14,539 nt of DNA from JACORV01 sp041484135 (lineage in GTDB: Bacteria; Gemmatimonadota; Gemmatimonadetes; Gemmatimonadales; JACORV01): the NCBI GenBank assembly GCA_041484135.1, contig JBGPHD010000070.1, positions 1-14,539 of the forward strand, written 5' to 3'. Positions 1-6,147 of the stretch are shown here, piece after piece (position 1 is the stretch's first letter; every line of letters starts with the position of its first letter). A model generated the notes under the pieces. That model was not told the origin of the DNA. It searched no databases and worked only from the letters and a program-made list of their open reading frames with translations. The position numbers and the translations under genes are program-made.

Positions 1-2
1 AG

Positions 3-536
3 GAGGCGCGGCTCGGGTACGCGCGGCGGCTCGCTATCGGCATCGACACGGTGATCGTGGCGTTAATTGACGTGTTCCGTGGGACGTCCGGCCAGCCGTT
101 GAGCGGGGCCACCGCTCCGGAGGCGCTGTCGACGCGTGAGCGCGCGCGATGGTCGCGATGCCGGGACTTGCACTGGGACCTCACGACCTACGCCACGGCC
201 ACCTCGGCCCTGCTCGACGGGCTGCCTGACGATCCGTCTCTCCGACATGCCGCCGCGGCGCTGGACTCCGCCCTGTCGCAGCTGGACGCCACGGCGGAAT
301 GCGACAACATCGTCAGCATGATCGAGGCGCCGCAGCGGTGGAGTCCCTGGCAGGAGCAGTATGAGACGGTCGCCCGCCGCTTCTACCGCGATTGGTACGG
401 GCAGCTCCGCGCCATCCACGAACGGGACCGCGCCTTCGCCCGTGCGCTCAACGCGGTGGTCCCAGCCGCGAACCGGATCGCGGTGCCTCCGGGTCTGCCG
501 GCCAACGCACCCTATGCGGGCGCCGCGGTCCGCTAG
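3..536 (+). CDS. Unrecognised protein, 5'-partial
   Basis: The reading frame is open from the left edge and stops at TAG 534-536. A GTG at 51 is possible, but it has no Shine-Dalgarno sequence and the frame continues upstream in sensible residues, so I treat the gene as cut at its 5' end. The visible part is about 177 residues, mostly helical in character, with an aromatic patch (W-S-P-W, then Y, F-Y, W-Y) near residues 115-135 and an Ala/Pro-rich tail. I see no catalytic motif, no membrane segment and no obvious signal peptide in the visible part. The next gene starts one base after the stop (GTG 538), which suggests co-transcription and translational coupling with a secreted protein. I do not recognise the family. 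It contains one of only four TTA codons found in the window (63-65). Confidence 0.6.
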   Translation, partial: EARLGYARRLAIGIDTVIVALIDVFRGTSGQPLSGATAPEALSTRERARWSRCRDLHWDLTTYATATSALLDGLPDDPSLRHAAAALDSALSQLDATAECDNIVSMIEAPQRWSPWQEQYETVARRFYRDWYGQLRAIHERDRAFARALNAVVPAANRIAVPPGLPANAPYAGAAVR

Positions 537-537
537 C

Positions 538-1011
538 GTGATTCGCCACTCAGGGACCCTCTCGGGCGGCGGTATGCTGCTGGCGGCGTGCCTGGCGCTC
601 CCCGCGGCGGCTCGTCCGGCTCGGGCGCAGGCGGCCCCGGCGGCCCCGGTCCAGGCCGATACCACGATCCTGCCGCCGGCGGAGATCGGCACGCTGCGGG
701 TCGGTCAGACGGTGCGCGGCCGCCTCGAGCCGGGAGACCACACGATGGGCGACGGCACTTGGGCGGATGTCTGGTATGTCGAGGGCACCGCCGGCCAGCG
801 CCTGGTCGTGGAGTTGCGGTCGCGGCAGTTCGACGCGTACCTGATCCTGCTGGACGCGTCCGGCGCCAAGATCACCGACGACGATGATTCCGCCGGCGGC
901 GGTGACGCGCGCATCACCGTGACGCTGCGGACCGCGGGCCGCTACCAGATCGTGGTGAACAACTTCGGGGACACGCCCCAGCAGGGTGCGTACACGCTCC
1001 AGGCGCGGTGA
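538..1011 (+). CDS. Secreted PPC-like beta-sandwich domain protein
   Basis: A protein of 157 residues. The chosen GTG start at 538 lies one base after the upstream stop and gives an N-terminus with basic residues (R-H), a hydrophobic run (LLAACLALPAAA) and a likely cleavage site around A-R-A-Q-A, typical of a Sec signal peptide. An ATG at 574 is the alternative but would remove the basic n-region. The mature part (about residues 55-157) reads like a bacterial pre-peptidase C-terminal (PPC) domain: G-Q-T-V-R-G-R-L near the start, a D-x-W-Y-V strand, L-V-V-E-L-R-S, F-D-A-Y-L-I-L-L-D, an acidic D-D-D-D turn that could bind calcium, and a closing Y-x-I-V-V-N-N-F strand. PPC domains are usually appended to secreted peptidases; here the domain stands alone. 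A periplasmic or extracellular location is inferred. No enzyme activity is visible. Confidence 0.8.
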   Translation: MIRHSGTLSGGGMLLAACLALPAAARPARAQAAPAAPVQADTTILPPAEIGTLRVGQTVRGRLEPGDHTMGDGTWADVWYVEGTAGQRLVVELRSRQFDAYLILLDASGAKITDDDDSAGGGDARITVTLRTAGRYQIVVNNFGDTPQQGAYTLQAR

Positions 1012-1033
1012 CGTAGCCCGAGCCCCAGCACGA

Positions 1034-1063
1034 GAACGGGCGGCCCGCAGGGGCCGCCCGTTC
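1034..1063. terminator. Strong GC-rich hairpin between convergent genes
   Basis: A perfect 13-bp stem (1034-1046 with 1051-1063) closes a GCAG tetraloop, 22 bases after the PPC gene stop and 23 bases beyond the stop of the convergent barrel gene. No U-tract follows on either strand, so it is a weak intrinsic terminator by the E. coli model, but its position suits two-way termination. The core stem GGGCGGCCC/GGGCCGCCC recurs in the hairpin after the sigma factor gene. Confidence 0.7.
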
Positions 1064-1086
1064 GTTACTCGGGGTACGTCAGGCGT

Positions 1087-1755
1087 TCAGCGACCGACCC
1101 GCAGTCCGACGCCGAACTGGAAACCGATGCCCATCTTCCCCTTGAAGTTGGTGGGGGGCGGGGCGGCGTTCAGATCGTCCAGGCCGGTGCTGGCGTAGGC
1201 CGTGATCGACTGCGCCCGTCCGAAGATCTGCACCGACGACCGCGGTCCGATCGGGAAGTTCATGCCCGCGCCGACCATGCCGAACGGCCGCGTGCTCTTC
1301 CAATCATTCGCGGGTATTGCCGTCGAGCCGACGATGATGTTCTTGAACCCGTAGAAGTTCATCCCGCCGCCGACCTCGATGAACAGCGGGGTCGGTGCGC
1401 CGTTGGGGCGCCGGCCGCCCGGACGGAAGATCAGCGAACCGGTCGCCTGCGTCATGGACATGTCGGCGGTGGCCTGGGAGGGGTCCGTGTTGTCGCCGAT
1501 ATCCATGGTCTGGCTGAACGTCCGGTTCCCGCCCACCGCGATGCTGATCGTTTTGCTCAGCCCCAGCTCGATCGCGATCCCGCCGAACCCGGCGGCCTTC
1601 GGCGCCAGAATGAACGCGGGGTCGTTGACCAGCTTGGCGGCAATCCCGAATCCCGCATAGGGGATGATGGCCAACCGCGTAGGAGACTGCGCGGCGAGGC
1701 TGGTCGCCGCCGCGCCCACCAAGCTTGCCACAAGCACCTGGGTCCGACCTCTCAT
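1087..1755 (-). CDS. Outer-membrane beta-barrel protein candidate
   Basis: A protein of 222 residues read on the minus strand. The start at 1755 is fixed by an AGGAGG box at 1760-1765, four bases upstream; a longer frame from 1800 would put 15 non-signal residues in front. The N-terminus is a typical signal peptide (M-R-G-R, hydrophobic core to about residue 20, cleavage near S-L-A-A). The rest alternates glycine and aromatic or hydrophobic residues in strand-like segments: I-P-Y-A-G-F-G, F-G-G-I-A-I-E-L-G-L, S-L-I-F-R-P-G-G, F-I-E-V-G-G-G-M-N-F-Y-G-F, V-G-A-G-M-N-F-P-I-G and a last strand G-I-G-F-Q-F-G-V-G-L-R-V-G. This fits a small eight-stranded barrel in the outer membrane. The final residue is Arg rather than the usual terminal aromatic, so membrane insertion is inferred. 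No enzyme motif is visible. It is divergent from the RCC1 lipoprotein gene across 182 bp. Confidence 0.78.
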   Translation of the reverse strand: MRGRTQVLVASLVGAAATSLAAQSPTRLAIIPYAGFGIAAKLVNDPAFILAPKAAGFGGIAIELGLSKTISIAVGGNRTFSQTMDIGDNTDPSQATADMSMTQATGSLIFRPGGRRPNGAPTPLFIEVGGGMNFYGFKNIIVGSTAIPANDWKSTRPFGMVGAGMNFPIGPRSSVQIFGRAQSITAYASTGLDDLNAAPPPTNFKGKMGIGFQFGVGLRVGR

Positions 1756-1759
1756 ACAT

Positions 1760-1765
1760 CCTCCT
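1760..1765 (-). promoter_or_regulatory. Ribosome binding site deciding the barrel gene start
   Basis: AGGAGG on the minus strand, four bases before the ATG at 1755. It is the clearest Shine-Dalgarno sequence in the window and selects this ATG over the upstream in-frame ATG at 1800. Confidence 0.75.
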
Positions 1766-1804
1766 GGCCTGGTTTTTCTCGGGAACCCGTCCCACCACAA
1801 CGTC

Positions 1805-1818
1805 GCTGAATATTCAGC
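1805..1818. promoter_or_regulatory. Perfect 14-bp palindrome, candidate operator
   Basis: GCTGAATATTCAGC is a perfect palindrome with an AT-rich centre in otherwise GC-rich DNA. It lies 50 bp upstream of the minus-strand barrel gene and 120 bp upstream of the divergent RCC1 gene. It is flanked by CGTCG (1801-1805) and CGACG (1821-1825), an imperfect outward extension. The centre could also act as the -10 of the barrel promoter, so a bound protein would block it. The regulator is unknown. Confidence 0.45.
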
Positions 1819-1837
1819 CTCGACGTGCGTCCCGCAA
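1809..1837 (-). promoter_or_regulatory. Possible promoter of the barrel gene
   Basis: On the minus strand, TTGCGG (1832-1837) and AATATT (1809-1814) are separated by 17 bp. The -10 match is weak and sits inside the palindrome. The predicted transcript would begin near 1802, leaving a leader of about 47 bases that carries the AGGAGG box. Confidence 0.35.
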
Positions 1838-1871
1838 CATCCGCGGTGTCCCGGAAGAGGTGGAGCGATGC

Positions 1872-1877
1872 TACTCT
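1872..1877 (+). promoter_or_regulatory. Possible -10 element for the RCC1 lipoprotein transcript
   Basis: TACTCT fits the TAnnnT -10 pattern, with no convincing -35 at the expected distance. Transcription would begin near 1884-1885, at or beside the ATG of a short frame (1885-1941) that runs into the RCC1 gene. Confidence 0.25.
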
Positions 1878-1884
1878 TCGGGGC

Positions 1885-1941
1885 ATGACCCCCCTCACCG
1901 ACGTTCGTCCGGGCCCCCGATCGGGGAGCGATGCGCGATGA
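1885..1941 (+). CDS. Possible 18-codon leader ORF overlapping the next start
   Basis: ATG at 1885 opens an 18-codon frame whose TGA stop (1939-1941) overlaps the ATG at 1938 of the RCC1 lipoprotein gene. The geometry (TAnnnT seven bases before the ATG, then a stop overlapping the next start) would suit leaderless translation with coupling. The peptide (begins M-T-P-L-T-D-V-R) shows no recognisable motif. A frame this short can arise by chance, so this is a suggestion only. Confidence 0.2.
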   Translation: MTPLTDVRPGPRSGSDAR

Positions 1942-3107
1942 TGCCTGTCGGCTCGGCGCGCCCCCACGCCGTCGGGGCGCTGGCTCTGGCGCTGTTCGGG
2001 AGCGCGTGCGGAGGCGGTCTTGAGAATCCGTCTCCGGGGGTCAGCCTCACGGCCATCAGCGCCGGCTTCCATCACACCTGCGGCCTCACCGTCGCCGGCA
2101 GCGTCATCTGCTGGGGCTTCAACCTCTACGGCCAGCTCGGCCATGCCGATACCGTCTCCCGGACCCGGCCCGTCCCGCTCGAGGGCGGCGCGACGTTCCG
2201 GCTGGTGAGCGCCGGCCATGGGCACACGTGCGCGCTCGACGCCGGCGGCGCGGCGTTCTGCTGGGGGCGCAACGAGCACGGCGAGCTGGGGAGCCAGGCG
2301 GGGGACAGCGTCTTCCTGCCGGCCCCGGTCTCGGGCGGGCTCGCGTTCACCACGATCAGCGCCGGCAACGGCTACACCTGCGCGGTCACGGCGAGCGGGC
2401 TCGCGTACTGCTGGGGCTTCGACGCCACGGGGCAGTTAGGCATCGGCAGCCAGACCAGCACGCCCGTGGCCCTGCCGGCCCCGGTGACGGCCGGCCCGCC
2501 CGTCTTCGCGTCGGTGACCGCGGGGGACGGCGAGCACACCTGCGGCCTCACGCCGGCCGGTGAGGCCTGGTGCTGGGGCGACAACCTCTACGGCCAGCTC
2601 GGCGACGGCACGACCGCCACGCGGACCAGCCCGGTCCGCGCCGCGAGCGGCCTCAGCTTCTCGAGGATCGGGGTGGGGGAGGGCTACACCTGCGGCCTCA
2701 CCGCGTCCTCGGTGGTGTATTGCTGGGGCCTCAACGACTTCGGCCAGCTGGGGACGGGGACCACCGCCAACGACACCACCCCGGCCGCCGTGGGCGGCAC
2801 GCTCCGTTTCAGCACGCTCGGCGTGAGCACGTATCACGCCTGCGCCCTCACCGCGGCCGGGGTCGCGTGGTGCTGGGGCCGCAACGACTATGGCCAGCTC
2901 GGCGACGGCACCACCTCGACGCGCCGCGTGCCGGTGCGGGTGGCCGGCGGGCCGCGGTTCGACCGGCTCAGCGCCGACGACTACCACACCTGTGCGCTCA
3001 CCGCCGCCGGCGCCGCGTACTGCTGGGGCCGCAACGACCGCGGCCAGCTCGGCGACGGGACGAGGCTCCAGCGTGGTGCGCCCGTGCGGGTGACGACACC
3101 GGCTTGA
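1938..3107 (+). CDS. RCC1-repeat beta-propeller lipoprotein
   Basis: A protein of 389 residues. The start is one of two tandem ATGs (1938 or 1941), with GGGGAG at 1923-1928 as a distant ribosome site. The N-terminus has a hydrophobic stretch ending G-S-A-C, making Cys24 a probable lipidation site, although Gly at -3 is atypical for a lipobox. From about residue 40 to the end are seven RCC1-type repeats of 45-53 residues, each carrying a version of H-T-C-(G/A)-L-T ... C-W-G-x-(N/D)-x-x-G-(Q/E)-L-G. Seven repeats fit a closed seven-bladed propeller. Each blade has a cysteine pair (about 14 in all), which suggests disulfides in an oxidising compartment. RCC1 folds generally bind other macromolecules; the ligand here is unknown. 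Surface or periplasmic placement is inferred from the lipoprotein signal. Confidence 0.88.
   Translation: MMPVGSARPHAVGALALALFGSACGGGLENPSPGVSLTAISAGFHHTCGLTVAGSVICWGFNLYGQLGHADTVSRTRPVPLEGGATFRLVSAGHGHTCALDAGGAAFCWGRNEHGELGSQAGDSVFLPAPVSGGLAFTTISAGNGYTCAVTASGLAYCWGFDATGQLGIGSQTSTPVALPAPVTAGPPVFASVTAGDGEHTCGLTPAGEAWCWGDNLYGQLGDGTTATRTSPVRAASGLSFSRIGVGEGYTCGLTASSVVYCWGLNDFGQLGTGTTANDTTPAAVGGTLRFSTLGVSTYHACALTAAGVAWCWGRNDYGQLGDGTTSTRRVPVRVAGGPRFDRLSADDYHTCALTAAGAAYCWGRNDRGQLGDGTRLQRGAPVRVTTPA
2055..3104 (+). repeat. Seven tandem RCC1 coding repeats
   Basis: Seven in-frame units of roughly 140-160 bp, each containing the word TGCTGGGG (Cys-Trp-Gly) about 30 bp after a Thr/Ala-Cys codon pair. 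Some units share longer identical stretches, for example around the N-L-Y-G-Q-L-G segments near 2119 and 2583, pointing to internal duplication or gene conversion. The last two units are most alike. Confidence 0.85.
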
Positions 3108-3132
3108 CGCCGGCCGGCGCGCGCCGTAATTG
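3104..3132 (+). promoter_or_regulatory. Promoter of the S9 peptidase gene
   Basis: TTGACG (3104-3109) and TAATTG (3127-3132) are separated by 17 bp. The -35 contains the TGA stop of the RCC1 gene. The predicted start near 3139 leaves a leader of about 30 bases with a GAGGA ribosome site. This would uncouple the peptidase from the RCC1 gene. Confidence 0.5.
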
Positions 3133-3158
3133 CCAAGTCGCCGGTCGTCACCCACTTC

Positions 3159-3163
3159 GAGGA
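3159..3163 (+). promoter_or_regulatory. Ribosome binding site deciding the peptidase start
   Basis: GAGGA lies five bases before the ATG at 3169. It selects this ATG over the in-frame ATG at 3130 and places a signal peptide exactly at the N-terminus. Confidence 0.65.
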
Positions 3164-3168
3164 CCACG

Positions 3169-5343
3169 ATGAGACTCGCCCTTGTCCCGCGGCCCCGCGC
3201 CCTCGCCACGCTGCTCGCGATCGTCCCGCTCGCCATCGCGGCCTCCCTCGCGCGGGCGCAGACGCCCGGCGCCCATGCGGACACGCCGCCGCCCGTCGCG
3301 CCTCGGCGAGCTCACGTGGATACCGTCCACGGCTACGTCCGCAGCGACGACTACTTCTGGTTGCGCGACAAGAACGATCCCGCGACCATCGCGTATCTCA
3401 ACGCGGAGAACGCCTACGGCGCGGAGCAGCTCGCGCCCATGCAGGCGCTCCAGGACACCCTCTTCGGCGAGATGATGCGGCGCATCCGGCAGACCGACCT
3501 CTCCGTGCCGTACCGGGAGGGAGAGTTCTTCTACTACAGCCGGACCGAGGAGGGGAAGCAGTATCCCATCTACTGCCGGAAGGTCGGCTCCCTCACCGCG
3601 CCGGAACAGGTGCTCCTCGACCTCAACGAGCTCGCTGCCGGGCAGGTCTTCATGGGACTCGGCCGGTTCACGGTCAGCGACGACGGCAACCTCTTGGCCT
3701 ATTCGCTCGATACCACCGGCTTCCGGCAGTATGCGCTGCACGTGAAGGACCTGCGCACCGGGCGCGACCTCCCCGACCGCGCCTACCGCACCGGCTCCGT
3801 GGTCTGGGCGGCGGACAACCACACGCTCTTCTACACCATCGAGGATGCGGCCAAGCGGCAGTACCGGCTCTACCGGCACGTCCTCGGCGAGACCGCCGAC
3901 AGCCTGGTCTACGAGGAGGCGGACGAGCGGTTCTCCGTCGATGCGTACCGCACGCGGAGCCGGGCCTGGCTCGTCATGGACGTGGGCAGCCATACCACGT
4001 CCGAGGTCCGCGTCCTCCCCGCCGACCGGCCGGCCGGCGCCTGGCGGCTCATCTCGCCGCGGCGCCAGGACCGCGAGTACGACATCGACCACCATGGGGA
4101 CCGTTTCTACATCCACGTCAACGATACCGGGCGGAACTTCCGGCTGGTGTGGGCGCCGGTGAGCGATCCCTCCGAGGCGAACTGGCACGAGGTCGTCCCG
4201 CACCGCGCCGACGCCATGCTCGAGGGGATGGACTTCTTCGCCACCTACTACGTCCTCTACCAGCGGCAGAACGGCCTGCAGCGGCTGACCGTCACGGACC
4301 TCGTGTCGGGCGAGGCGCACGACATCGCGTTCCCCGAGCCCGTCTACAGCGCGGGCGGCGGGACCAACATGGAGTGGAACACTTCGGTCTTCCGCTACAA
4401 CTACCAGTCGTTCGTCACGCCGGCGTCCGTCTACGACTACGACATGGCGGCGCGCCGGAGCACGCTCCTCAAGCGGACCGAGGTGATCGGGTACGATCCC
4501 GGGCACTACACCTCCGAGCGGGTGTACGCCACGGCCTCGGACGGCACCCGCATCCCCATCTCGCTGGTGTATCGCCGCGGGCTGCGCCGCGACGGCCACG
4601 CCCCGATGCTCCTCAGCGCCTACGGTTCGTACGGCTCGTCGTCGAATGTGACGTTCAGCGCCAACCGCCTGAGCCTGCTCGACCGCGGGATGGTGTTCGC
4701 GCTGGCCCACATCCGGGGCGGCGGGGAGATGGGGAAGGCGTGGCACGACGACGGGCGCATGATGCACAAGATGAACACGTTCACCGACTTCATCGCTTCG
4801 GCGGAGTATCTCATCGCGCAGCGCTACACGGCGAGCGAGCGGCTGGTGATCCAGGGCGGGAGCGCGGGGGGGCTGCTGATGGGCGCCGTCACCAACCTCC
4901 GGCCCGACCTCTTCCACGCGGTGGTGGCCAACGTGCCGTTCGTGGACGTGATCAACACCATGCTGGACGCGTCGCTGCCGCTCACGGTGGGCGAGTTCGA
5001 GGAGTGGGGCAACCCGCGCATCCGTGCCGAGTACGACTACATGATCCGCTACTCGCCGTACGACAACATCGCCGCCCGGGACTATCCGGCCATGCTCGTC
5101 ACCACCTCGCTCAACGACAGCCAGGTCCTCTTCCACGAGCCCACCAAGTACGTCGCGCGCATGCGGGCGCTGAGGACCGACCACAACCCGCTGATCTTCC
5201 AGATCAACATGGGCGCGGGGCACGGCGGCGCGTCGGGCCGCTACGACCGGCTGCACGAGATCGCGCGGGACTACGCGTTCATGCTCTGGGAGGCCGGCAT
5301 CCGCGACGTGACCACGCCGAGTCCGCGTCTCACACCCCCCTAA
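3169..5343 (+). CDS. Secreted S9A serine peptidase, oligopeptidase B-like
   Basis: A protein of 724 residues, the usual size for prolyl oligopeptidase/oligopeptidase B (S9A) plus a signal peptide. The N-terminus has basic residues, a hydrophobic core (L-L-A-I-V-P-L-A-I-A-A) and a cleavage site near A-R-A-Q, so it is exported, unlike cytosolic PtrB. Residues about 45-440 form the propeller-type gate domain (start Y-F-W-L-R-D). The C-terminal alpha/beta-hydrolase domain has the nucleophile Ser565 in G-G-S-A-G-G-L-L-M-G, Asp650 in L-N-D-S-Q-V, and His685 in G-A-G-H-G-G-A-S-G-R. The segments V-P-F-V-D-V-I-N-T-M-L and E-F-E-E-W-G-N-P are typical of oligopeptidase B, which cuts short peptides after basic residues. 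The specificity is inferred from family likeness. It probably degrades peptides in the periplasm. It ends at a hairpin shared with the convergent tRNA cluster. Confidence 0.93.
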   Translation: MRLALVPRPRALATLLAIVPLAIAASLARAQTPGAHADTPPPVAPRRAHVDTVHGYVRSDDYFWLRDKNDPATIAYLNAENAYGAEQLAPMQALQDTLFGEMMRRIRQTDLSVPYREGEFFYYSRTEEGKQYPIYCRKVGSLTAPEQVLLDLNELAAGQVFMGLGRFTVSDDGNLLAYSLDTTGFRQYALHVKDLRTGRDLPDRAYRTGSVVWAADNHTLFYTIEDAAKRQYRLYRHVLGETADSLVYEEADERFSVDAYRTRSRAWLVMDVGSHTTSEVRVLPADRPAGAWRLISPRRQDREYDIDHHGDRFYIHVNDTGRNFRLVWAPVSDPSEANWHEVVPHRADAMLEGMDFFATYYVLYQRQNGLQRLTVTDLVSGEAHDIAFPEPVYSAGGGTNMEWNTSVFRYNYQSFVTPASVYDYDMAARRSTLLKRTEVIGYDPGHYTSERVYATASDGTRIPISLVYRRGLRRDGHAPMLLSAYGSYGSSSNVTFSANRLSLLDRGMVFALAHIRGGGEMGKAWHDDGRMMHKMNTFTDFIASAEYLIAQRYTASERLVIQGGSAGGLLMGAVTNLRPDLFHAVVANVPFVDVINTMLDASLPLTVGEFEEWGNPRIRAEYDYMIRYSPYDNIAARDYPAMLVTTSLNDSQVLFHEPTKYVARMRALRTDHNPLIFQINMGAGHGGASGRYDRLHEIARDYAFMLWEAGIRDVTTPSPRLTPP

Positions 5344-5368
5344 CGTCCGCGAACGGGCAGGGAACGAT

Positions 5369-5403
5369 CGAGCCCCGCGCGTCGCGATCGACGGCGGGGC
5401 TCG
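5369..5403. terminator. Bidirectional hairpin between the peptidase gene and the tRNA cluster
   Basis: A 10-bp stem (5369-5378 with 5394-5403) continues, after one bulged base, into a 5-bp stem (5380-5384 with 5389-5393) closing on CGAT. It lies 25 bases after the peptidase stop and 13 bases beyond the 3' end of the last tRNA on the other strand. No long U-tract follows either way. Its position suggests two-way termination. Confidence 0.6.
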
Positions 5404-5416
5404 GTGTCATTCGTCA

Positions 5417-5490
5417 TGCGCCGGACAGGAGTCGAACCTGCGACCTCCAGCTCCGGAGGCTGGCGCTCTATCCAGCTGAGCTACCGGCGC
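5417..5490 (-). tRNA. tRNA-Arg (anticodon CCG)
   Basis: A 74-nt cloverleaf on the minus strand: acceptor stem GCGCCGG with CCGGCGC, D-arm with TAGCTCAG, anticodon stem CCAGC/GCTGG around loop CTCCGGA giving CCG, and T-arm with GGTTCGACTCC. It reads CGG. CCA is not encoded. It is the last gene of the six-tRNA unit. Confidence 0.96.
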
Positions 5491-5496
5491 ATCTTC

Positions 5497-5575
<79 letters not shown>

Positions 5576-5624
5576 AATGCCGTCGTCGCCGCCTGACGCA
5601 CGGACGACCTTCTCCGCTTCTCAG

Positions 5625-5698
5625 TGCGCCCAGAGGGAGTCGAACCCCCAACCTCCTGATCCGTAGTCAGGCGCTCTATCCATTTGAGCTATGGGCGC
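5625..5698 (-). tRNA. tRNA-Arg (anticodon ACG)
   Basis: A 74-nt cloverleaf on the minus strand. The acceptor stem GCGCCCA pairs with TGGGCGC. The anticodon stem CCTGA/TCAGG encloses loop CTACGGA with anticodon ACG. A34 in this tRNA is normally deaminated to inosine by TadA, reading CGU, CGC and CGA. CCA is not encoded. Only two bases separate its 5' end from the discriminator base of tRNA-Val. Confidence 0.96.
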
Positions 5699-5700
5699 GA

Positions 5701-5774
<74 letters not shown>

Positions 5775-5818
5775 GGCGGCGCTCGGTGGGCGCCGGCCAT
5801 GGCCGTCCGGCGCGGAGG

Positions 5819-5891
5819 AGCGGGAAACGGGACTCGAACCCGCGACCCCAACCTTGGCAAGGTTGTGCTCTACCAACTGAGCTATTCCCGC
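5819..5891 (-). tRNA. tRNA-Gly (anticodon GCC)
   Basis: A 73-nt cloverleaf on the minus strand. The acceptor stem GCGGGAA pairs with TTCCCGC and the discriminator is U. The anticodon stem CAACC/GGTTG encloses loop TTGCCAA with anticodon GCC, reading GGC and GGU. CCA is not encoded. Its first base directly follows the encoded CCA of tRNA-Ala. Confidence 0.96.
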
Positions 5892-5967
<76 letters not shown>

Positions 5968-6011
5968 AGGGGTCCCGGCGGCGCCCCTCCTGGGGGGTCT
6001 TCCGCTGGGAG

Positions 6012-6062
6012 CCCGGAAACGTATTTTGATGGCCCCGGAGAGTCAACGAGGGTCCCGGAAAC
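6012..6062. repeat. 9-bp direct repeats bracketing the tRNA promoter
   Basis: CCCGGAAAC occurs at 6012-6020 and again at 6054-6062, exactly 42 bp apart (about four helical turns). One copy overlaps the -10 of the tRNA promoter and the other lies just upstream of its -35. It may be a regulator site pair for the divergent tRNA/sigma-factor region, or chance. Confidence 0.35.
6018..6046 (-). promoter_or_regulatory. Sigma-70 promoter of the tRNA cluster
   Basis: On the minus strand, TTGACT (6041-6046) and TACGTT (6018-6023) are separated by exactly 17 bp. The predicted start near 6011 leaves a leader of about 43 bases before tRNA-Ala. This is one of the two best -35 elements in the window, consistent with strong expression. 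Confidence 0.65.
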
Positions 6063-6134
6063 ATCGGGGCCTCCTTCTGGGTATCACGCGGCAACTTGTC
6101 GGGTGACCACGAGCGCCCCCTTGGGCGCCTTGCA

Positions 6135-6140
6135 TATAAG
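6135..6140 (+). promoter_or_regulatory. Possible -10 of the sigma factor gene
   Basis: TATAAG lies seven bases before the ATG at 6148. Used as a -10 it would start transcription at or beside the start codon, giving a leaderless mRNA. No -35 is visible at 16-18 bp. The alternative reading is that AAGGA (6138-6142), which overlaps it, is a ribosome site for a transcript from farther upstream. Confidence 0.3.
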
Positions 6141-6147
6141 GAAAGCG

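Noticed and set aside
361..537. Longer N-terminus for the PPC-domain protein
   Set aside because: The frame is open from 361 but overlaps the upstream gene and would bury the signal peptide internally. GTG 538 fits better.
2055..3104. CRISPR-like or satellite repeat
   Set aside because: Repeats are in frame, diverged, about 150 bp long and encode RCC1 blades. There are no identical short repeats with unique spacers.
3108..3119. 12-bp palindrome CGCCGGCCGGCG right after the RCC1 stop
   Set aside because: It has no loop, so it cannot fold as a terminator hairpin, and GC-only palindromes are expected by chance in this DNA. It lies in the spacer of the peptidase promoter, but I see no further support for an operator.
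3148..5256. A 702-codon open frame on the minus strand
   Set aside because: It is the complement of the S9 peptidase gene, rich in Arg, Val and His in the way typical of antisense frames in GC-rich DNA. The plus-strand frame has a full catalytic triad and signal peptide.
6057..6090. ECF-type promoter for the sigma factor gene (GGAAAC ... GTATCA)
   Set aside because: The spacer is 18 bp, the -10-like half is poor, and GGAAAC is part of the 9-bp direct repeat. Not enough to call a promoter.
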